From NCBI RefSeq assembly GCF_000348985.1, contig NC_035924.1, positions 1,240,001-1,304,000 on the forward strand: 64,000 nt of DNA. Direction: 5' to 3'. The stretch's first letter is position 1, and every line of letters starts with the position of its first letter. Below, piece after piece: positions 30,117 to 41,693 of the stretch. The position numbers were made by a program, and so were the translations under genes. The DNA comes from Huiozyma naganishii CBS 8797 (taxonomy: Eukaryota; Ascomycota; Saccharomycetes; Saccharomycetales; Saccharomycetaceae). The notes beneath the pieces were generated by a model. The model saw nothing but the letters and a program-made list of their open reading frames with translations, had not been told where the DNA came from and searched no databases.

Positions 30117-30682
30117 ATGGCAGGAGATCAACCGGCTGGCAAGCACGACTGTGCAAATGAGCCAATGCACGGTGACAGGACCCCAGGGCTCACCACGGCT
30201 CCCGTTTTCAGCCCGCTCGATTTGCAATTGGAGCAGGATGCCAGGACTGTGGTGATCACCTCACCGCGAAATAGCAGTGGATCTTGGCGACAGGTGCTCT
30301 CCCCGAGCACACCCAAGTCCAAAAACACGGAGATGTTCGGATCGCCGCCTCCCCAATGCTCAACACCGCTGAGTTCAGGCAATTGGAGGATTACGAGGAC
30401 AAGCCGGTGCGAGGTATATCGCGCCAGTTGAAAACCAGGTTGAACTCTGCGTTGATGAAACTACAGAGCAACTGGGCGGAGAAAACTTTGCCCGTGTTTG
30501 ACGACCGCTCGAGGGGCAAGCATAAATGCGACGAGGACTCTGACACGGAGAGAAACAGTTCCGTGAAGGAGCTCCGCGCAGAAACCACAGACCGCTCGCC
30601 GAAACGACGAAACGATACCGGGCGAAAGACTGTCTTGCCCAAGAGTAGGAGTCAAGCTAAACTACAAACGGCTAGCCCTTGA
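30117..30682 (+). pseudogene. SRL3: SRL3/WHI5-type G1 repressor gene, split by an apparent frameshift
   Basis: Two overlapping frames together encode a Whi5/Srl3-like protein. Frame A (ATG 30117 to stop 30429-30431) gives SP/TP-rich sequence, for example VFSPLDLQLEQDAR and STPKSKNTEMFGSPPP. Frame B (continuing to the stop at 30680-30682) gives the hallmark GTB motif RQLKTRLNSALMKLQSNW, by which Whi5-family proteins bind SBF/MBF. The frames cross near the CCCC run at 30353-30356, and one extra base there would join them. This may be a sequencing error (a gap lies nearby in PXL1) or a genuine lesion. Position between PXL1 and SRP40 equals YKR091W. An in-frame segment 29841-30113, ended by TGA 6 nt before this ATG, also looks SP/TP-like and could be lost N-terminal sequence. 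Confidence 0.75.
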
Positions 30683-30951
30683 TTGGGCGAGAGGCGTATT
30701 TCCCGACGGGATCACATATGCTTAGCGTATACTGCATACATCGCATAATAACGGAGGGGTTAACAAACACAGATTATAGTAATAAGAGTAGCACATATGC
30801 ATATATACGTATATATACATTACATATCCTTGGCGATTGTGCCCCCAAAATCGATGGCCGGCGACATCAATACATGGTTATGACGTTGTAAATTACATAG
30901 AAGTGGAGAGTGTGGACCACACCAATCCAAAGGATTCAATATCTTGTATGA

Positions 30952-32019
30952 TCAATCGGTGAACTTGTAGGACCCTGTCGCCATGGTGATGGACCCACCT
31001 CTGTAGGACCCTCTCTTCATTTTGTTTTTGTTCTTGGTGAAGTCCTTCCCGCGGACGCGGCCAAGTCTTTCGTTGGCCATCTCCCCCCACGTCCCCGCAG
31101 CGCCCTTGTACGTGTTATCCGTCAACTCCCATGCCTCAAATGCAATCTTCTCCCTCTCTATACGGGAAAAGTGCCTCCTCTGGCCCTCTTTTATCTCATC
31201 AGTACCGGCGGAAATGTTAAGCTTGTTCCTTTTCGTTTCAGGTTCCGGCGTGGGTTCTGCGGTTGACGACTTGGACGACGTGGATTCCTCATTCTCGCGA
31301 GGTCTTTTAGCAGTGTTTTCGCTTTCGGAGCCAGAGCTGGTGCTGGAGCTGGTGCTGGAGTCTGTGTCTGAGTCTGAATCTGAACTGGACTCCGAAGAGC
31401 TAGAGCTGGAGCTGGAGCTGGAGCTGGAGTCAGAATCAGAATCAGAATCAGAAGAGCTGGAACTAGAACTAGAACTAGAACTAGAACTAGAACTGGAACT
31501 GGAACTGGAGTCTGAGTCTGAACCGGACTCCGAAGAGCTTGAGGAACTGGAGCTAGAGCTGGAGTCGGAACCGGAACCGGACTCCGAAGAGCTAGAACTG
31601 GAACTGGAACTAGAACTGGAACTGGAACTAGAACTGGAACTGGAACTGGAACTGGAACTAGATTCTGAGTCCGAGTCAGAACTGGAGGATGAGCTCGAAG
31701 AGTCTGAAGAAGAGTCCGAGGAGCTCGAACTGGAACCCGAATCACTCGAGGATGACGATGAAACGCTGCTGCTGCTGCTGCTGGACGAAGAAGAATCTGA
31801 ATTCTCAGACTCGCTGCTACTGCTGCTGCCAGATGACGACGATGACGACGACGACGAAGTTTCGTCCGAAGAGGAAGATTCCGAATCTGAATCGGATTCC
31901 GAAGTGTTGCTGCTGCTGCTCGCAGACGTCGAGAACGAGTCGCTATCCTCCTTCGCCTTCTCCTTGGCGCTCAACTTTGGTGCCTTTTCACCTTTAGCAA
32001 CCACTTTACTCGAGCCCAT
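30952..32019 (-). CDS. SRP40: Nucleolar serine-rich chaperone Srp40 (Nopp140 homologue)
   Basis: A 355-residue protein (S. cerevisiae 406). The N-terminus is short and basic (MGSSKVVAKGEKAPKLSAKE). About 200 residues follow of Ser runs broken by Asp/Glu, ideal casein kinase 2 substrates. The C-terminal SRP40 domain (about residues 280-355) is highly conserved: AGTDEIKEGQRRHFSRIE, FEAWELTDNTYKGAAGTWGE and MKRGSYRGGSITM. It associates with snoRNPs and Pol I in the nucleolus. PAC and RRPE elements upstream (32154-32174) fit ribosome-biogenesis regulation. The Ser repeat also opens a long acidic antisense frame that is an artefact. Confidence 0.97.
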   Translation of the reverse strand: MGSSKVVAKGEKAPKLSAKEKAKEDSDSFSTSASSSSNTSESDSDSESSSSDETSSSSSSSSSGSSSSSESENSDSSSSSSSSSSVSSSSSSDSGSSSSSSDSSSDSSSSSSSSDSDSESSSSSSSSSSSSSSSSSSSSSSSSSSESGSGSDSSSSSSSSSSSESGSDSDSSSSSSSSSSSSSSSSSSSSDSDSDSDSSSSSSSSSSSSESSSDSDSDTDSSTSSSTSSGSESENTAKRPRENEESTSSKSSTAEPTPEPETKRNKLNISAGTDEIKEGQRRHFSRIEREKIAFEAWELTDNTYKGAAGTWGEMANERLGRVRGKDFTKNKNKMKRGSYRGGSITMATGSYKFTD

Positions 32020-33604
32020 AAATTCTAATTTTTATTCAATTTTTTTAGCTTGGTTATCTTTCCCCCCAATCTGACAAATCAGCCTTCAACGTCTACCTAC
32101 TTCGCATCCACCACTGTCCCCCAACCAACGAACCGGTCAATTCGTTCAACTTTGCGATGAGCTGGAAAATTTTCACTTTCAAAGAACCGTTTTTTCCATT
32201 CTCTTTCGAAATTTCCCGTTCTGAAAAAGACAATTCTGCGTGTCCCGATTAGGCAGTCAATGTCCCAATGGGGAAAGTATAGCAGGTTGCGACGCACACC
32301 AGGCCAGATACCAGTGATAGAGGGCCAGGGCCGTTGCTGGTTGCGTCCCCCTCGAGTGTGCCCCGAATGTGTCCAATTCTCTGCTCTTGTTATCGGTGGG
32401 GCTGCGCTAATCAAACGGTCGTTTTATTACACAGCCATGCTGCATAGTTATCTGACACAATATGGCTTGTGTAAGCAATTTGATAACAGGGGAAAGACAG
32501 GGAAGCAAAGCAACGAGGGAAAGGGGCTACGTTGGTGTGGTGGTGTCCCCGCGGCACCCCCCCACAACGCACAAAAAGTCAAGACAAAATAAAATGTGTC
32601 AGTCTTGGTGACCAATCTCCTATCGTTGACACAAAAAGTTGTTGCAACCGACTGGAACGCACACAAAAGCGCGTTCGCCGGTAGCGGTCTCGTATCGCTC
32701 TGCCACTAGAAACACTGCAGGAGCACCTGATTGTGCCAAGTTGTTCAGCCGGGGATCGGGGTGTTTGGTGAACTAATCATGCCTCAGACACCCTCTATCA
32801 TAATGTGTCACAGTTTTTCTCTTTTCTGCCCTGGCAATATGCAAGAGGAAGAGTCCCTCGGTTCCGGTATCGGCCGCACCCGCCCGCGCAGTATCGCACA
32901 CTCTGTCTCTGCGGGCTTTCTCCATTGCAACACTGACACAAAAATCTTGACTGCATCGAGACTGGATTGCAGTGCAGATAACGAGATAAATCCGCTCGTC
33001 GAACGGCATTATTTTTGCGAACTCTTTCTCTTTCTGGGTACGAAAACAGCAACAGCAGAAATTGTGTCACTAATTCCTCTCGACATCGCAGACCTCTCTG
33101 TGCGTTTGTCAATTGCGATTGTGTTTCCAGTGGGAAAACAGTTCTCGTTTTGTTGCTGTTCTCTGAGTTTTTGTCCCGATAAGGCGTGACACCGAAGTGC
33201 ACGGAGGTGCATCCTGATAACGTCGCGTCTCGTTGGTGATTGTGAGTCTTCTTCGTTTTCTTAGGGGGTGGGAAGTGGGAAGTGTTCAATCTTACACTCT
33301 TCCCCCACCCCGTCTTGGGGTAGCGTAGTTTTTTTGGTATATAACACGGCACCAAATTCAGCTTTCTGAGTCTTGTTGTTGGTGCCATTCGTAGATCTTA
33401 TTCGTTCGTTGATTATTAGATCTTCTTTGATAATATACACCCCAGTCAAAAAACTATACTCTGGTCTTCTCTACTGGAAACTTTTAGTAAAGTATCTTAT
33501 TCAGTTAGGATATTTTACTATAGAGCCCTACAACTAAAATCAGTGTTGTAACCTGCCTACCCCCACACACAATTAAGCTACTATTTATTTGGGTCGTTTG
33601 AAAT
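32020..33604. promoter_or_regulatory. Long divergent region SRP40 / PTR2
   Basis: About 1.6 kb. PAC GCGATGAG at 32154-32161 and RRPE-like GGAAAATTTTC at 32164-32174 lie 135-155 bp before SRP40. Variants of TCCCGATT/TCCCAATGGGGA occur at 32211-32277. A strong hairpin at 33264-33311 lies 300 bp before PTR2. All reading frames lack family similarity. A long, complex promoter suits PTR2, whose S. cerevisiae homologue is controlled by Cup9 and by amino-acid signals. Confidence 0.55.
32154..32174 (+). promoter_or_regulatory. PAC + RRPE pair before SRP40
   Basis: GCGATGAG is the PAC element (Dot6/Tod6) and GGAAAATTTTC is an RRPE (Stb3). They are adjacent, the classical pairing in ribosome-biogenesis promoters. 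SRP40 lies 135 bp away on the minus strand. Confidence 0.8.
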
Positions 33605-35377
33605 ATGACCTTAAGACAAGTTAATACATTCTCCGAGGATGATAGCTTGGACAAGAAAAACGACCTTGTCTTGACGAAGGAGAACTCGCACACCATCGAG
33701 GAGGACTCCAGAATCGTCGATGACTTGGCGTCCCAGTACGAAGACGATATCCCCGAGGGGTACGAAGTGCCCACGGAGGAGGAATTGCGTACTCTGAAGC
33801 ACGTCGGAGGGCACATCCCGATGCGGTGCTGGTTGATTGCCGTTGTCGAGTTGTCCGAAAGATTCTCGTACTACGGGTTGTCCGCGCCATTCCAAAACTA
33901 CATGGCAAACGGACCACACGACAAGCCACCTGGACTTCTACAGTTGAACAGTGACGGTGCTACAGGTTTGTCGTACTTCTTCCAGTTCTGGTGTTACGTC
34001 ACTCCCATCTTCGGTGGGTACATGGCCGATACCCACTGGGGGAAATACAACACCATCGCTGTCGGCACAGGTATCTACATCTGCGGTATCTTCATTCTGT
34101 TCATGACCTCCATCCCAAGCATCACCACGAAGAACGCAGGGTTAGGTGGGTTCATCGTCGCCATCATCCTGATCGGGATCGCTACCGGTATGATCAAGTC
34201 GAACCTGTCGGTGCTCATAGCAGATCAGTTGCCAAAGAGAAAGCCGCTGGTGAAGACTAAGAAAAATGGTGAAAGGGTCATCGAGGACACCAACCTCACG
34301 CTACAGAACGTGTTCATGTTCTTCTACCTCATGATCAACATCGGGTCGCTGTCCGTTATTGCCACCAGTGAACTGGAATTGCACAGGGGGTTCTGGGCTG
34401 CGTACTTGCTGCCCTTCTGCTTCTTCTGGATCGCCGTGGTAGTGCTCGTCTTGGGTAAAAACCAGTACGTCAAACCGCCGATCGGTGACAAAGTGATCTC
34501 CAAGTGTTTCAAAGTATTGTGGATTCTAACGAAGAACAGATTCAACTTCGACGCCCCCAAACCCTCCTTAAACCCTACCAAAAACTACCCATGGTCCGAC
34601 AAGTTCGTCGATGAAATTCAAAGAGCATTGGGCGCTTGTAAAGTGTTCCTGTTCTACCCAATATACTGGACCTGTTACGGCCAAATGATGAGTGGGTTCG
34701 TCACCCAAGGTAGTATGATGGAGTTGCACGGGTTGCCCAACGATTTCTTCCAGTGTATCGACTCCATCGCGATCATCGTCTTTATCCCAGTTTGTGAACA
34801 TCTGCTGTACCCTTTCATCAGAAAGTACACTCCCTTCAGACCAATCACAAAGATTTACTTTGGGTTTATGTTCGCGTCCGGTTGTATGATTTGGGCCGCA
34901 GTCCTTCAATCGTACATCTATAAGGCAGGACCTCACTACAAGTGGCCATTGGAACACGATGGTCCCAACCGTATCCACGTCGCTTTGCAAGTACCTGCGT
35001 ACGTCCTATTGGCCTTCTCCGAAATTTTCGCATCCATCACTGGTCTAGAATACGCGTACTCCAAGGCACCTGCCTCCATGAAATCCTTTATCATGTCTAT
35101 ATTCTTAGTGACCAATGCATTCGGTTCCGCCATTGGGTGCGCCCTGTCTCCAGTCTCGAAGGACCCAGACTGGACATGGTTGTACACCGGGTTGGCCGTG
35201 GCTTGTTTCATCTCCGGCTGTTTGTTCTGGGTATGTTTCAGAAAGTACAACGACATCGAGGAGGAAATGAATGCTATGGATTACGAAGTTGATGCAACAA
35301 TGTTGAAAAAGGTGCCCATCGAGACTGATACAGTCGCTTTGGAGAAGGGATCCTCGGAAAGTGTCGTCTCTCTGTGA
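33605..35377 (+). CDS. PTR2: Proton-coupled di/tripeptide transporter
   Basis: A 590-residue plasma-membrane permease (S. cerevisiae 601) of the POT/PTR2 family, importing di- and tripeptides with protons. An acidic cytosolic N-tail precedes 12 predicted membrane helices. Signature 1 reads GGYMADTHWGKYNTI; signature 2 is FYLMINIGSLSVIA. ELSERFSYYGLSAPFQNYM in the first helix carries the ExxER-type motif used for proton coupling. The basic cytosolic N-tail Lys (for example KK at 18-19) could serve ubiquitin-mediated turnover; that is inference. ATG at 33605 is first and matches the family length. The C-terminal ALEKGSSESVVSL is cytosolic. Confidence 0.97.
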   Translation: MTLRQVNTFSEDDSLDKKNDLVLTKENSHTIEEDSRIVDDLASQYEDDIPEGYEVPTEEELRTLKHVGGHIPMRCWLIAVVELSERFSYYGLSAPFQNYMANGPHDKPPGLLQLNSDGATGLSYFFQFWCYVTPIFGGYMADTHWGKYNTIAVGTGIYICGIFILFMTSIPSITTKNAGLGGFIVAIILIGIATGMIKSNLSVLIADQLPKRKPLVKTKKNGERVIEDTNLTLQNVFMFFYLMINIGSLSVIATSELELHRGFWAAYLLPFCFFWIAVVVLVLGKNQYVKPPIGDKVISKCFKVLWILTKNRFNFDAPKPSLNPTKNYPWSDKFVDEIQRALGACKVFLFYPIYWTCYGQMMSGFVTQGSMMELHGLPNDFFQCIDSIAIIVFIPVCEHLLYPFIRKYTPFRPITKIYFGFMFASGCMIWAAVLQSYIYKAGPHYKWPLEHDGPNRIHVALQVPAYVLLAFSEIFASITGLEYAYSKAPASMKSFIMSIFLVTNAFGSAIGCALSPVSKDPDWTWLYTGLAVACFISGCLFWVCFRKYNDIEEEMNAMDYEVDATMLKKVPIETDTVALEKGSSESVVSL

Positions 35378-35503
35378 GCATGACCCGTGTATTTTTATTT
35401 AATTACTTTAAGTGTTTAACCTATTCCAATAACACACACTCACATACGTTCAAACTCACTTCTTGTCCAGACACCAGAGTTTAGTAAGTAGTGCTATTAA
35501 ATC

Positions 35504-36304
<801 letters not shown>

Positions 36305-36737
36305 CTTTGAAGCTTGGTTCCCTTGTTGTACCTCCAAACACAGCCGTTAAAGCAGGTATCCAGAGCTACAACCTTCCAATATCACCTGGTTTGAACAGTT
36401 TCACGACTTGCAAGCAACCAATTCTGCGTCACGAGAGAAACCAGCGCGTGTATTTCCCATTTGGGAAATCTCTTAGAAAAAACACAATTTTTCAAAAAAA
36501 ATAAAAAAATAAAAAAAACTTAATGGTGTTTGGGTTTTTATATTTTAGCAGTCATTTTTGGTTTTGTTACCCGTTTGCTTTTGAAACGTCTACTTTTTGG
36601 AGGATAATATGGAACCCGTTGTAATAGGTTATAGTAGTCATATTGCATTGCGATGAGCTTTTAGACGTTGTGGGTTTGGTTTTGTCTGTAGCGTTTGCTT
36701 CAAGTGTGTTGAACTGCGGATTCTGCGCCGATTTTAA
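36305..36737. promoter_or_regulatory. Divergent promoter RPL40 / MLP1
   Basis: A perfect palindrome ATTTCCCATTTGGGAAAT is at 36451-36468. An A/T-rich tract (36476-36520) suits a nucleosome-free ribosomal-protein promoter. A PAC element GCGATGAG is at 36650-36657 near MLP1. I could not place a confident Rap1 site. Confidence 0.6.
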
Positions 36738-39700
36738 ATGAGTTCCGGGGAGACGGCTGGCGAATTGTGCTCACTTTTGGGCCTGCCCATGGATACAGTC
36801 AACGGGCTGCCCTTGGCCGTTCAGAATGCGATCGCCTCCAAATTTACCAGTGAGCGGCAGACGGTCCGCACGGTGGAGGGTCGCATGGAATTGATTGTGG
36901 AGGAGAACCGTCTTTTGAAATCCAGCAACTTGGACATGTCCAGGATTGTTACTGAAAGGGCTGAAGAAATTGGCCGGCTACGAGATGAGGTCTCTACAGT
37001 CACAGGTCAAACCTCTGCTCTTAGGGCGGAATTGGAAAACTTGCAAAACGATTTGGAGCTGCTGAAAGATAAAGACCTGGCGCTGCAGTCTGAAAGAGAC
37101 TCCACGGTAGCTTTGCTAGATGGCCTGAAGTTGGAGAACAGTGCGTTGCGCGCAGAGATAGAACAGGCGAAAGAACTCGCCAGCATTCGCCAGCATGATT
37201 ACGAGGCAGACCTAGACTCCAAGACTGGGGCATTAGTCTCGAAGGAGGAGGAACTTCGGCTTGCAAAATCTGAGAGGGCATCCCTTATATCGCAGACAGA
37301 GCGGCTGTCGCAGGAATTACTTCAAAGGGACGCCGATATCAGGCAACTGGTTGACGCAGACAAACTGAGGCAGGATGAATACACGGACGAAATCAATTTG
37401 CAAAAACATCGTGCAAGACTGCTACAAGAACAAGTGGCATCTCTGGAGAAGGAGGCTAAGCTGGTCGGCCACGAAACTGAACCCGAGTATGAAATACCGC
37501 CCCCGGGAGAAGAGGTGGCACTACAGCAACGTTCTCACAGCATATCAATGGATTCTTTATTGACGGGTAATGACGAAACTTCTCACAGTATGTCAGAACT
37601 CAATAACAACATCTCCATATTGAGCAATAGATTGAAAAGAGAAACGTTATCAAAACAGAAACTTGAAAAGCAGGTCCACAAATTTGTCACTGAACTCGAA
37701 CAAACTGCACCTATAATCAAGTCCTTTAAACAGAAGAGTGAACAATCCGATGCTCAGATACATAAGTTGCAACTGCATTTGGAACATGTTACAAAGGACA
37801 AAGAAACCATTTTTCAGGAGGTGGAACAGTACAAAAAACAGTTGGAACAGATATCCGGACAGGACAAAATTTTAAGGAGGGAACGGTTCGATCTGGCTCG
37901 CCAGTTGCAATACTTACTCCTGAACGGCTTCGTCAAGGACTCTGATGATCCTTTGACATCCTCGGAGTTTTCGTATATTAAGGAAATATTGAACACTGAT
38001 CCAGAGGAGGGAAACACATCTTCAACAGACTCTCAACTGATTATCTCCAAAAGAATGTTGAAGTTCAAAAGCATTGTAGAACTACAACAACAAAACATCA
38101 ACTTACTTTCTGCTGTAAGAACATTGTCAGACAGGGCAGAAACCCTAGAAAGAAAACTGGAAAGCGGAGATAGCATAGAAGCTATTAACGAGGCCAAACA
38201 AACTCTGCTAGATTTACAACAATACAATTCATCCCTTGAGGCAAAAGTGGAATCCCTAACGAATAAACTAAAAGCCAATGAGCATTTTACTTCAATTGGT
38301 GACGGCGAGTTTGGCAACTCCGATCTTTCTGACGGAAACAACATACAAGCATTGAAGAACAAATACGATTCACTAATGGCAGAAAGTTCCGAAACCATAG
38401 GCCATCTATACAGCCAAATCAACAATTTACAACAGTCTAAGAGTGACCTCGCTAAAGAATGCGAAAGTTTGATAAACTCTAAACATCTTATTGAGGACCG
38501 ATTGAAAATTACACAAGATATGCTTGATTTATCTAAGAATGAGAATTCAACATTGAGGAACAGAATAAAAAATACCAGTCAAGCTTTAAAGGAACGTGAA
38601 GTCGAAACATCTCAAACAATCAAGAAGTATTTGGACTGTGTAGCAAAACTCGATGTCATACAGCGACAACTGGAGAATACCCTAGTCGAGAAAGACATAT
38701 TGCAAAATGCGCAATCATCGATAGAAAACAAGTTAAATCAGGCATTAAAAGAAAGAAATAACTTCCAAGGACTAATTCCTCAACTACGGGCCTTACAGAA
38801 GAATCAAGACGAACAACTGAAAGATATCCAGGTTTCTTTACAAAACAAAATTGACGATCTGGAACTAGAAAACACTGAGTTAAGGAATAAAATAGACACA
38901 AAAGAAACATCTCCTAGCAGTGCGCTCACAAACCCCAAGGCTGAACTGGAATGGTATCAGACGAAATTTGACTCTTTGAGCGGCAGCAATGATGCATTAA
39001 ATGAGAAAATGATTGAGTGCGCCTCCACGATAGAGACCTTGACCGTGAAAACGCAAACGCTAGATATTCTGCTTCAGGAAGCCAATTCCAAAAATAAACT
39101 GCTTGAAGCTCGTGAAACAGTTGATGATGTCAATAAACTTACCGGCGCTCTAGAGACTGAACTTGCTACAAGTAGAACGCGGCTGACTGATACAAGTCGT
39201 GAACTTGAAATTTCCTCTAACACAATTAGGCAGTACCAATCTGAAATAAAGGTTCTCAACGAAAGACAATCCGAACTTGAAAATGAAAACAAGCATTTAA
39301 GAGATGAAATTGCAATCTTGAGGGATGAGCTGACACATAATGGAGGTGAATTTGAGAGGGAGAAAGAAGCATTGATGAAAAAATTATCAAATCTTGAGAT
39401 TAGACAAGCTGAATTAACGAAGTTAGAGGAAGATTATACTGCAGAAATTGAAAAACTGAAACTCGACTTGGACAAACAAGCAATGCTCGGCAAGGAGATC
39501 AAATTAGCACACGACGAAGAAGTAAGAGAGGTACAAAACCGAAATACTGAAACTTACAGGAATGAATTAGAATTAGTTGAAATACGTCAAACGAAGGTCT
39601 TTGTAGAAAAGGAGAAAGAATTGGAGTCCCGTATTAAAATACTAAACGAACAGATCGAATTGGACAAAGAGAGGATGAAGCAATTTAGTGACGAAGAATC

Positions 39701-41693
39701 GCTGCTCCGTGAACAAGTTAAACTACTGGCAGATGAAAAAGCAAGTGATCTTGTGGATGCAGGTGTCTCCCCTGAATATACAGATTTGGTGAGGAAACTT
39801 TCTGACGAAAAGAAAAATCTCGAGTCAAAACTGTTTGCTTCACAATCAGAAAAGAACAGGCTTCGTGAACAGCTAACTAAAACCGAATCTGAAATAGCAG
39901 TTCTGAATATGAATTATGAGCAAGCCAAAAAAGAGGTTGCTGCAGAGGTAAACAACGAGAGCGGACGTGCTGAAGAGCATATAGCGCAATTAGAGTCACT
40001 AAAAGAAAGCAACATGTCTTTAACTAATGAGGTCAAACTAGCGCAAATGAGGAATGGTGAAATTATAGCCGAATTGAATGAGCTCAAAACTAAATTCAAG
40101 TCTGTTGAATCTCAGTTGGACGAAGCAAGAAATGTCTTGTCATCAAAGGATATGAAACTGATGGAACTGCAAACGGAGTGTTCTCGTTTGAAAGCAACCT
40201 CTCATGATATGCCTCAGAACGGTAATAAAGACAGTAGTTCTGAATTGGTTGGGGCATTGCAAAGCAGTGTAGCCACGTTAACGGAGCAAGTGGACAACTT
40301 AAAGCATGCAAATACAGAACTCGAGGATAGGTTTGGTAGATTGAAGAGACAGGCTCGTGAAAGACTCGACGCTTCAAAAGTCACCATCAATTCTCTAAGG
40401 GACAATGTCGAAACCCTGACAAAGGACAAGACAGCTTTGCAAGACGTGATAGAAAGAAGTAAAGATGAGCTAAACGAATTACGCGCTAAAATACAGGAAC
40501 ATATCGAGACGTCGGCAGTTATGAAAGAGTTGAAGACTGAATTAGCAGCGGTCATGTCGAAAAATAAAGATATCGAAGCGGAATTGAATGAGACGTCAAA
40601 ATCATCCAACCAATTGACAACAGCGTTGAACGAAGAGATCGAATCGTTGAAACACGAGGTACAATATCTGAAAGAGGCATCCTCGGCAGAACCGCAGGGA
40701 AATGAGGAAATGTCTGGTGTTGTTGAATCGATGAGGAAAGCGTTTGAGGATGAGAAAATAGCCTTTATGAAGGCCACATCGGAAGATTCTGAGGCAAGAT
40801 TAGCTGAAGAGAGGGGCAAACTTAAAAGAGAAATGGAAGCTCTCGAAAAGGAGAAAGATTCTCTAGTCATGGAAAAGACACGTTTGGGCGAGGAAAACAC
40901 TGCTTTGATGAAGGCTAGATCTGACGTACCGGACATTGAGACCTTGCAAAAGCAATGGGAAGCCAGTAACAAAGAGAGGCTGGTGTTGTTGTACAAGGAA
41001 AAGAGTGATCAAATGATGCGGGCGAAGATGGACGAACTGGAAGAACAGTTTCAAAACAGAGTTAGGAACAAGGAGAAAGAACTTAATGCTTTGAAAGATG
41101 AAATCGAAGAAAAATGCAAGACCGGGCATGAGGACACACTTATTGCTGTAAAGAAGCGTGCCTTTGAAGAGGGCAAGCAACAGGCGACCATGAAAATGAG
41201 TATTCTCGAGCGGAAAATTGCCAAACTGGAGGCTGAAAGCAAGGCAACCAAAAGTGGCAGCGACATGTCCGTCTCGGAGGATGCCCCCAGGTTCGTAACG
41301 CCGAATAACAACAAAGTTCAACAAGCAAACCAACCGTTCCTCGCAACGGCGGGTTCTGGTTTTTCTGTCCAGTCCAGCGAAAGTAATCCGTTCACGACAC
41401 CTGTATCGAGGGGTGCTGCGCACACAAATGCGTCCTCGCAGTCCAAGTTTGCCCCTACGTTTCTGCTGAACAGCCAACCGCCAGTGTTAGTGTCTGGGTC
41501 ATCAGATGAGGACAACGATACTATGCGTGGCACTTCTGTGGACGAGGACGCTGGGACGGCTGTCCCATCACTGAATGAGAACAATAAACGTCCCGGCGAG
41601 GGTGAGTCCAATCTGAAATCCCCGTCGAAGAAAACGCGGTCTGTGAGCGAAGAATCCAGTGGAGACAGTACTGGGGACATCTCGGATGAGTGA
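36738..41693 (+). CDS. MLP1: Nuclear-basket coiled-coil protein (Mlp1/Tpr family)
   Basis: A 1651-residue protein dominated by heptad-repeat coiled coil from about residue 50 to 1500, rich in Glu/Lys/Leu, typical of Mlp1 (1875) and Mlp2 (1679). The stretch GRLKRQARERLDASKVTINS (about residue 1200) belongs to the conserved Tpr/Mlp block. The C-terminus is disordered with PFTTP and basic KKTR segments, as in Mlp1. The protein forms the nuclear basket, retains unspliced mRNA and anchors chromatin. Only one MLP gene is in this window; position (after RPL40, before PCC1) matches YKR095W. ATG at 36738 is first. Confidence 0.95.
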   Translation: MSSGETAGELCSLLGLPMDTVNGLPLAVQNAIASKFTSERQTVRTVEGRMELIVEENRLLKSSNLDMSRIVTERAEEIGRLRDEVSTVTGQTSALRAELENLQNDLELLKDKDLALQSERDSTVALLDGLKLENSALRAEIEQAKELASIRQHDYEADLDSKTGALVSKEEELRLAKSERASLISQTERLSQELLQRDADIRQLVDADKLRQDEYTDEINLQKHRARLLQEQVASLEKEAKLVGHETEPEYEIPPPGEEVALQQRSHSISMDSLLTGNDETSHSMSELNNNISILSNRLKRETLSKQKLEKQVHKFVTELEQTAPIIKSFKQKSEQSDAQIHKLQLHLEHVTKDKETIFQEVEQYKKQLEQISGQDKILRRERFDLARQLQYLLLNGFVKDSDDPLTSSEFSYIKEILNTDPEEGNTSSTDSQLIISKRMLKFKSIVELQQQNINLLSAVRTLSDRAETLERKLESGDSIEAINEAKQTLLDLQQYNSSLEAKVESLTNKLKANEHFTSIGDGEFGNSDLSDGNNIQALKNKYDSLMAESSETIGHLYSQINNLQQSKSDLAKECESLINSKHLIEDRLKITQDMLDLSKNENSTLRNRIKNTSQALKEREVETSQTIKKYLDCVAKLDVIQRQLENTLVEKDILQNAQSSIENKLNQALKERNNFQGLIPQLRALQKNQDEQLKDIQVSLQNKIDDLELENTELRNKIDTKETSPSSALTNPKAELEWYQTKFDSLSGSNDALNEKMIECASTIETLTVKTQTLDILLQEANSKNKLLEARETVDDVNKLTGALETELATSRTRLTDTSRELEISSNTIRQYQSEIKVLNERQSELENENKHLRDEIAILRDELTHNGGEFEREKEALMKKLSNLEIRQAELTKLEEDYTAEIEKLKLDLDKQAMLGKEIKLAHDEEVREVQNRNTETYRNELELVEIRQTKVFVEKEKELESRIKILNEQIELDKERMKQFSDEESLLREQVKLLADEKASDLVDAGVSPEYTDLVRKLSDEKKNLESKLFASQSEKNRLREQLTKTESEIAVLNMNYEQAKKEVAAEVNNESGRAEEHIAQLESLKESNMSLTNEVKLAQMRNGEIIAELNELKTKFKSVESQLDEARNVLSSKDMKLMELQTECSRLKATSHDMPQNGNKDSSSELVGALQSSVATLTEQVDNLKHANTELEDRFGRLKRQARERLDASKVTINSLRDNVETLTKDKTALQDVIERSKDELNELRAKIQEHIETSAVMKELKTELAAVMSKNKDIEAELNETSKSSNQLTTALNEEIESLKHEVQYLKEASSAEPQGNEEMSGVVESMRKAFEDEKIAFMKATSEDSEARLAEERGKLKREMEALEKEKDSLVMEKTRLGEENTALMKARSDVPDIETLQKQWEASNKERLVLLYKEKSDQMMRAKMDELEEQFQNRVRNKEKELNALKDEIEEKCKTGHEDTLIAVKKRAFEEGKQQATMKMSILERKIAKLEAESKATKSGSDMSVSEDAPRFVTPNNNKVQQANQPFLATAGSGFSVQSSESNPFTTPVSRGAAHTNASSQSKFAPTFLLNSQPPVLVSGSSDEDNDTMRGTSVDEDAGTAVPSLNENNKRPGEGESNLKSPSKKTRSVSEESSGDSTGDISDE

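Noticed and set aside
31022..32074. 350-codon Glu/Leu-rich open frame antisense to SRP40
   Set aside because: It arises because Ser/Asp/Glu codon repeats of SRP40 read as Glu/Leu codons on the other strand. SRP40 has a conserved C-terminal domain and this frame has none.
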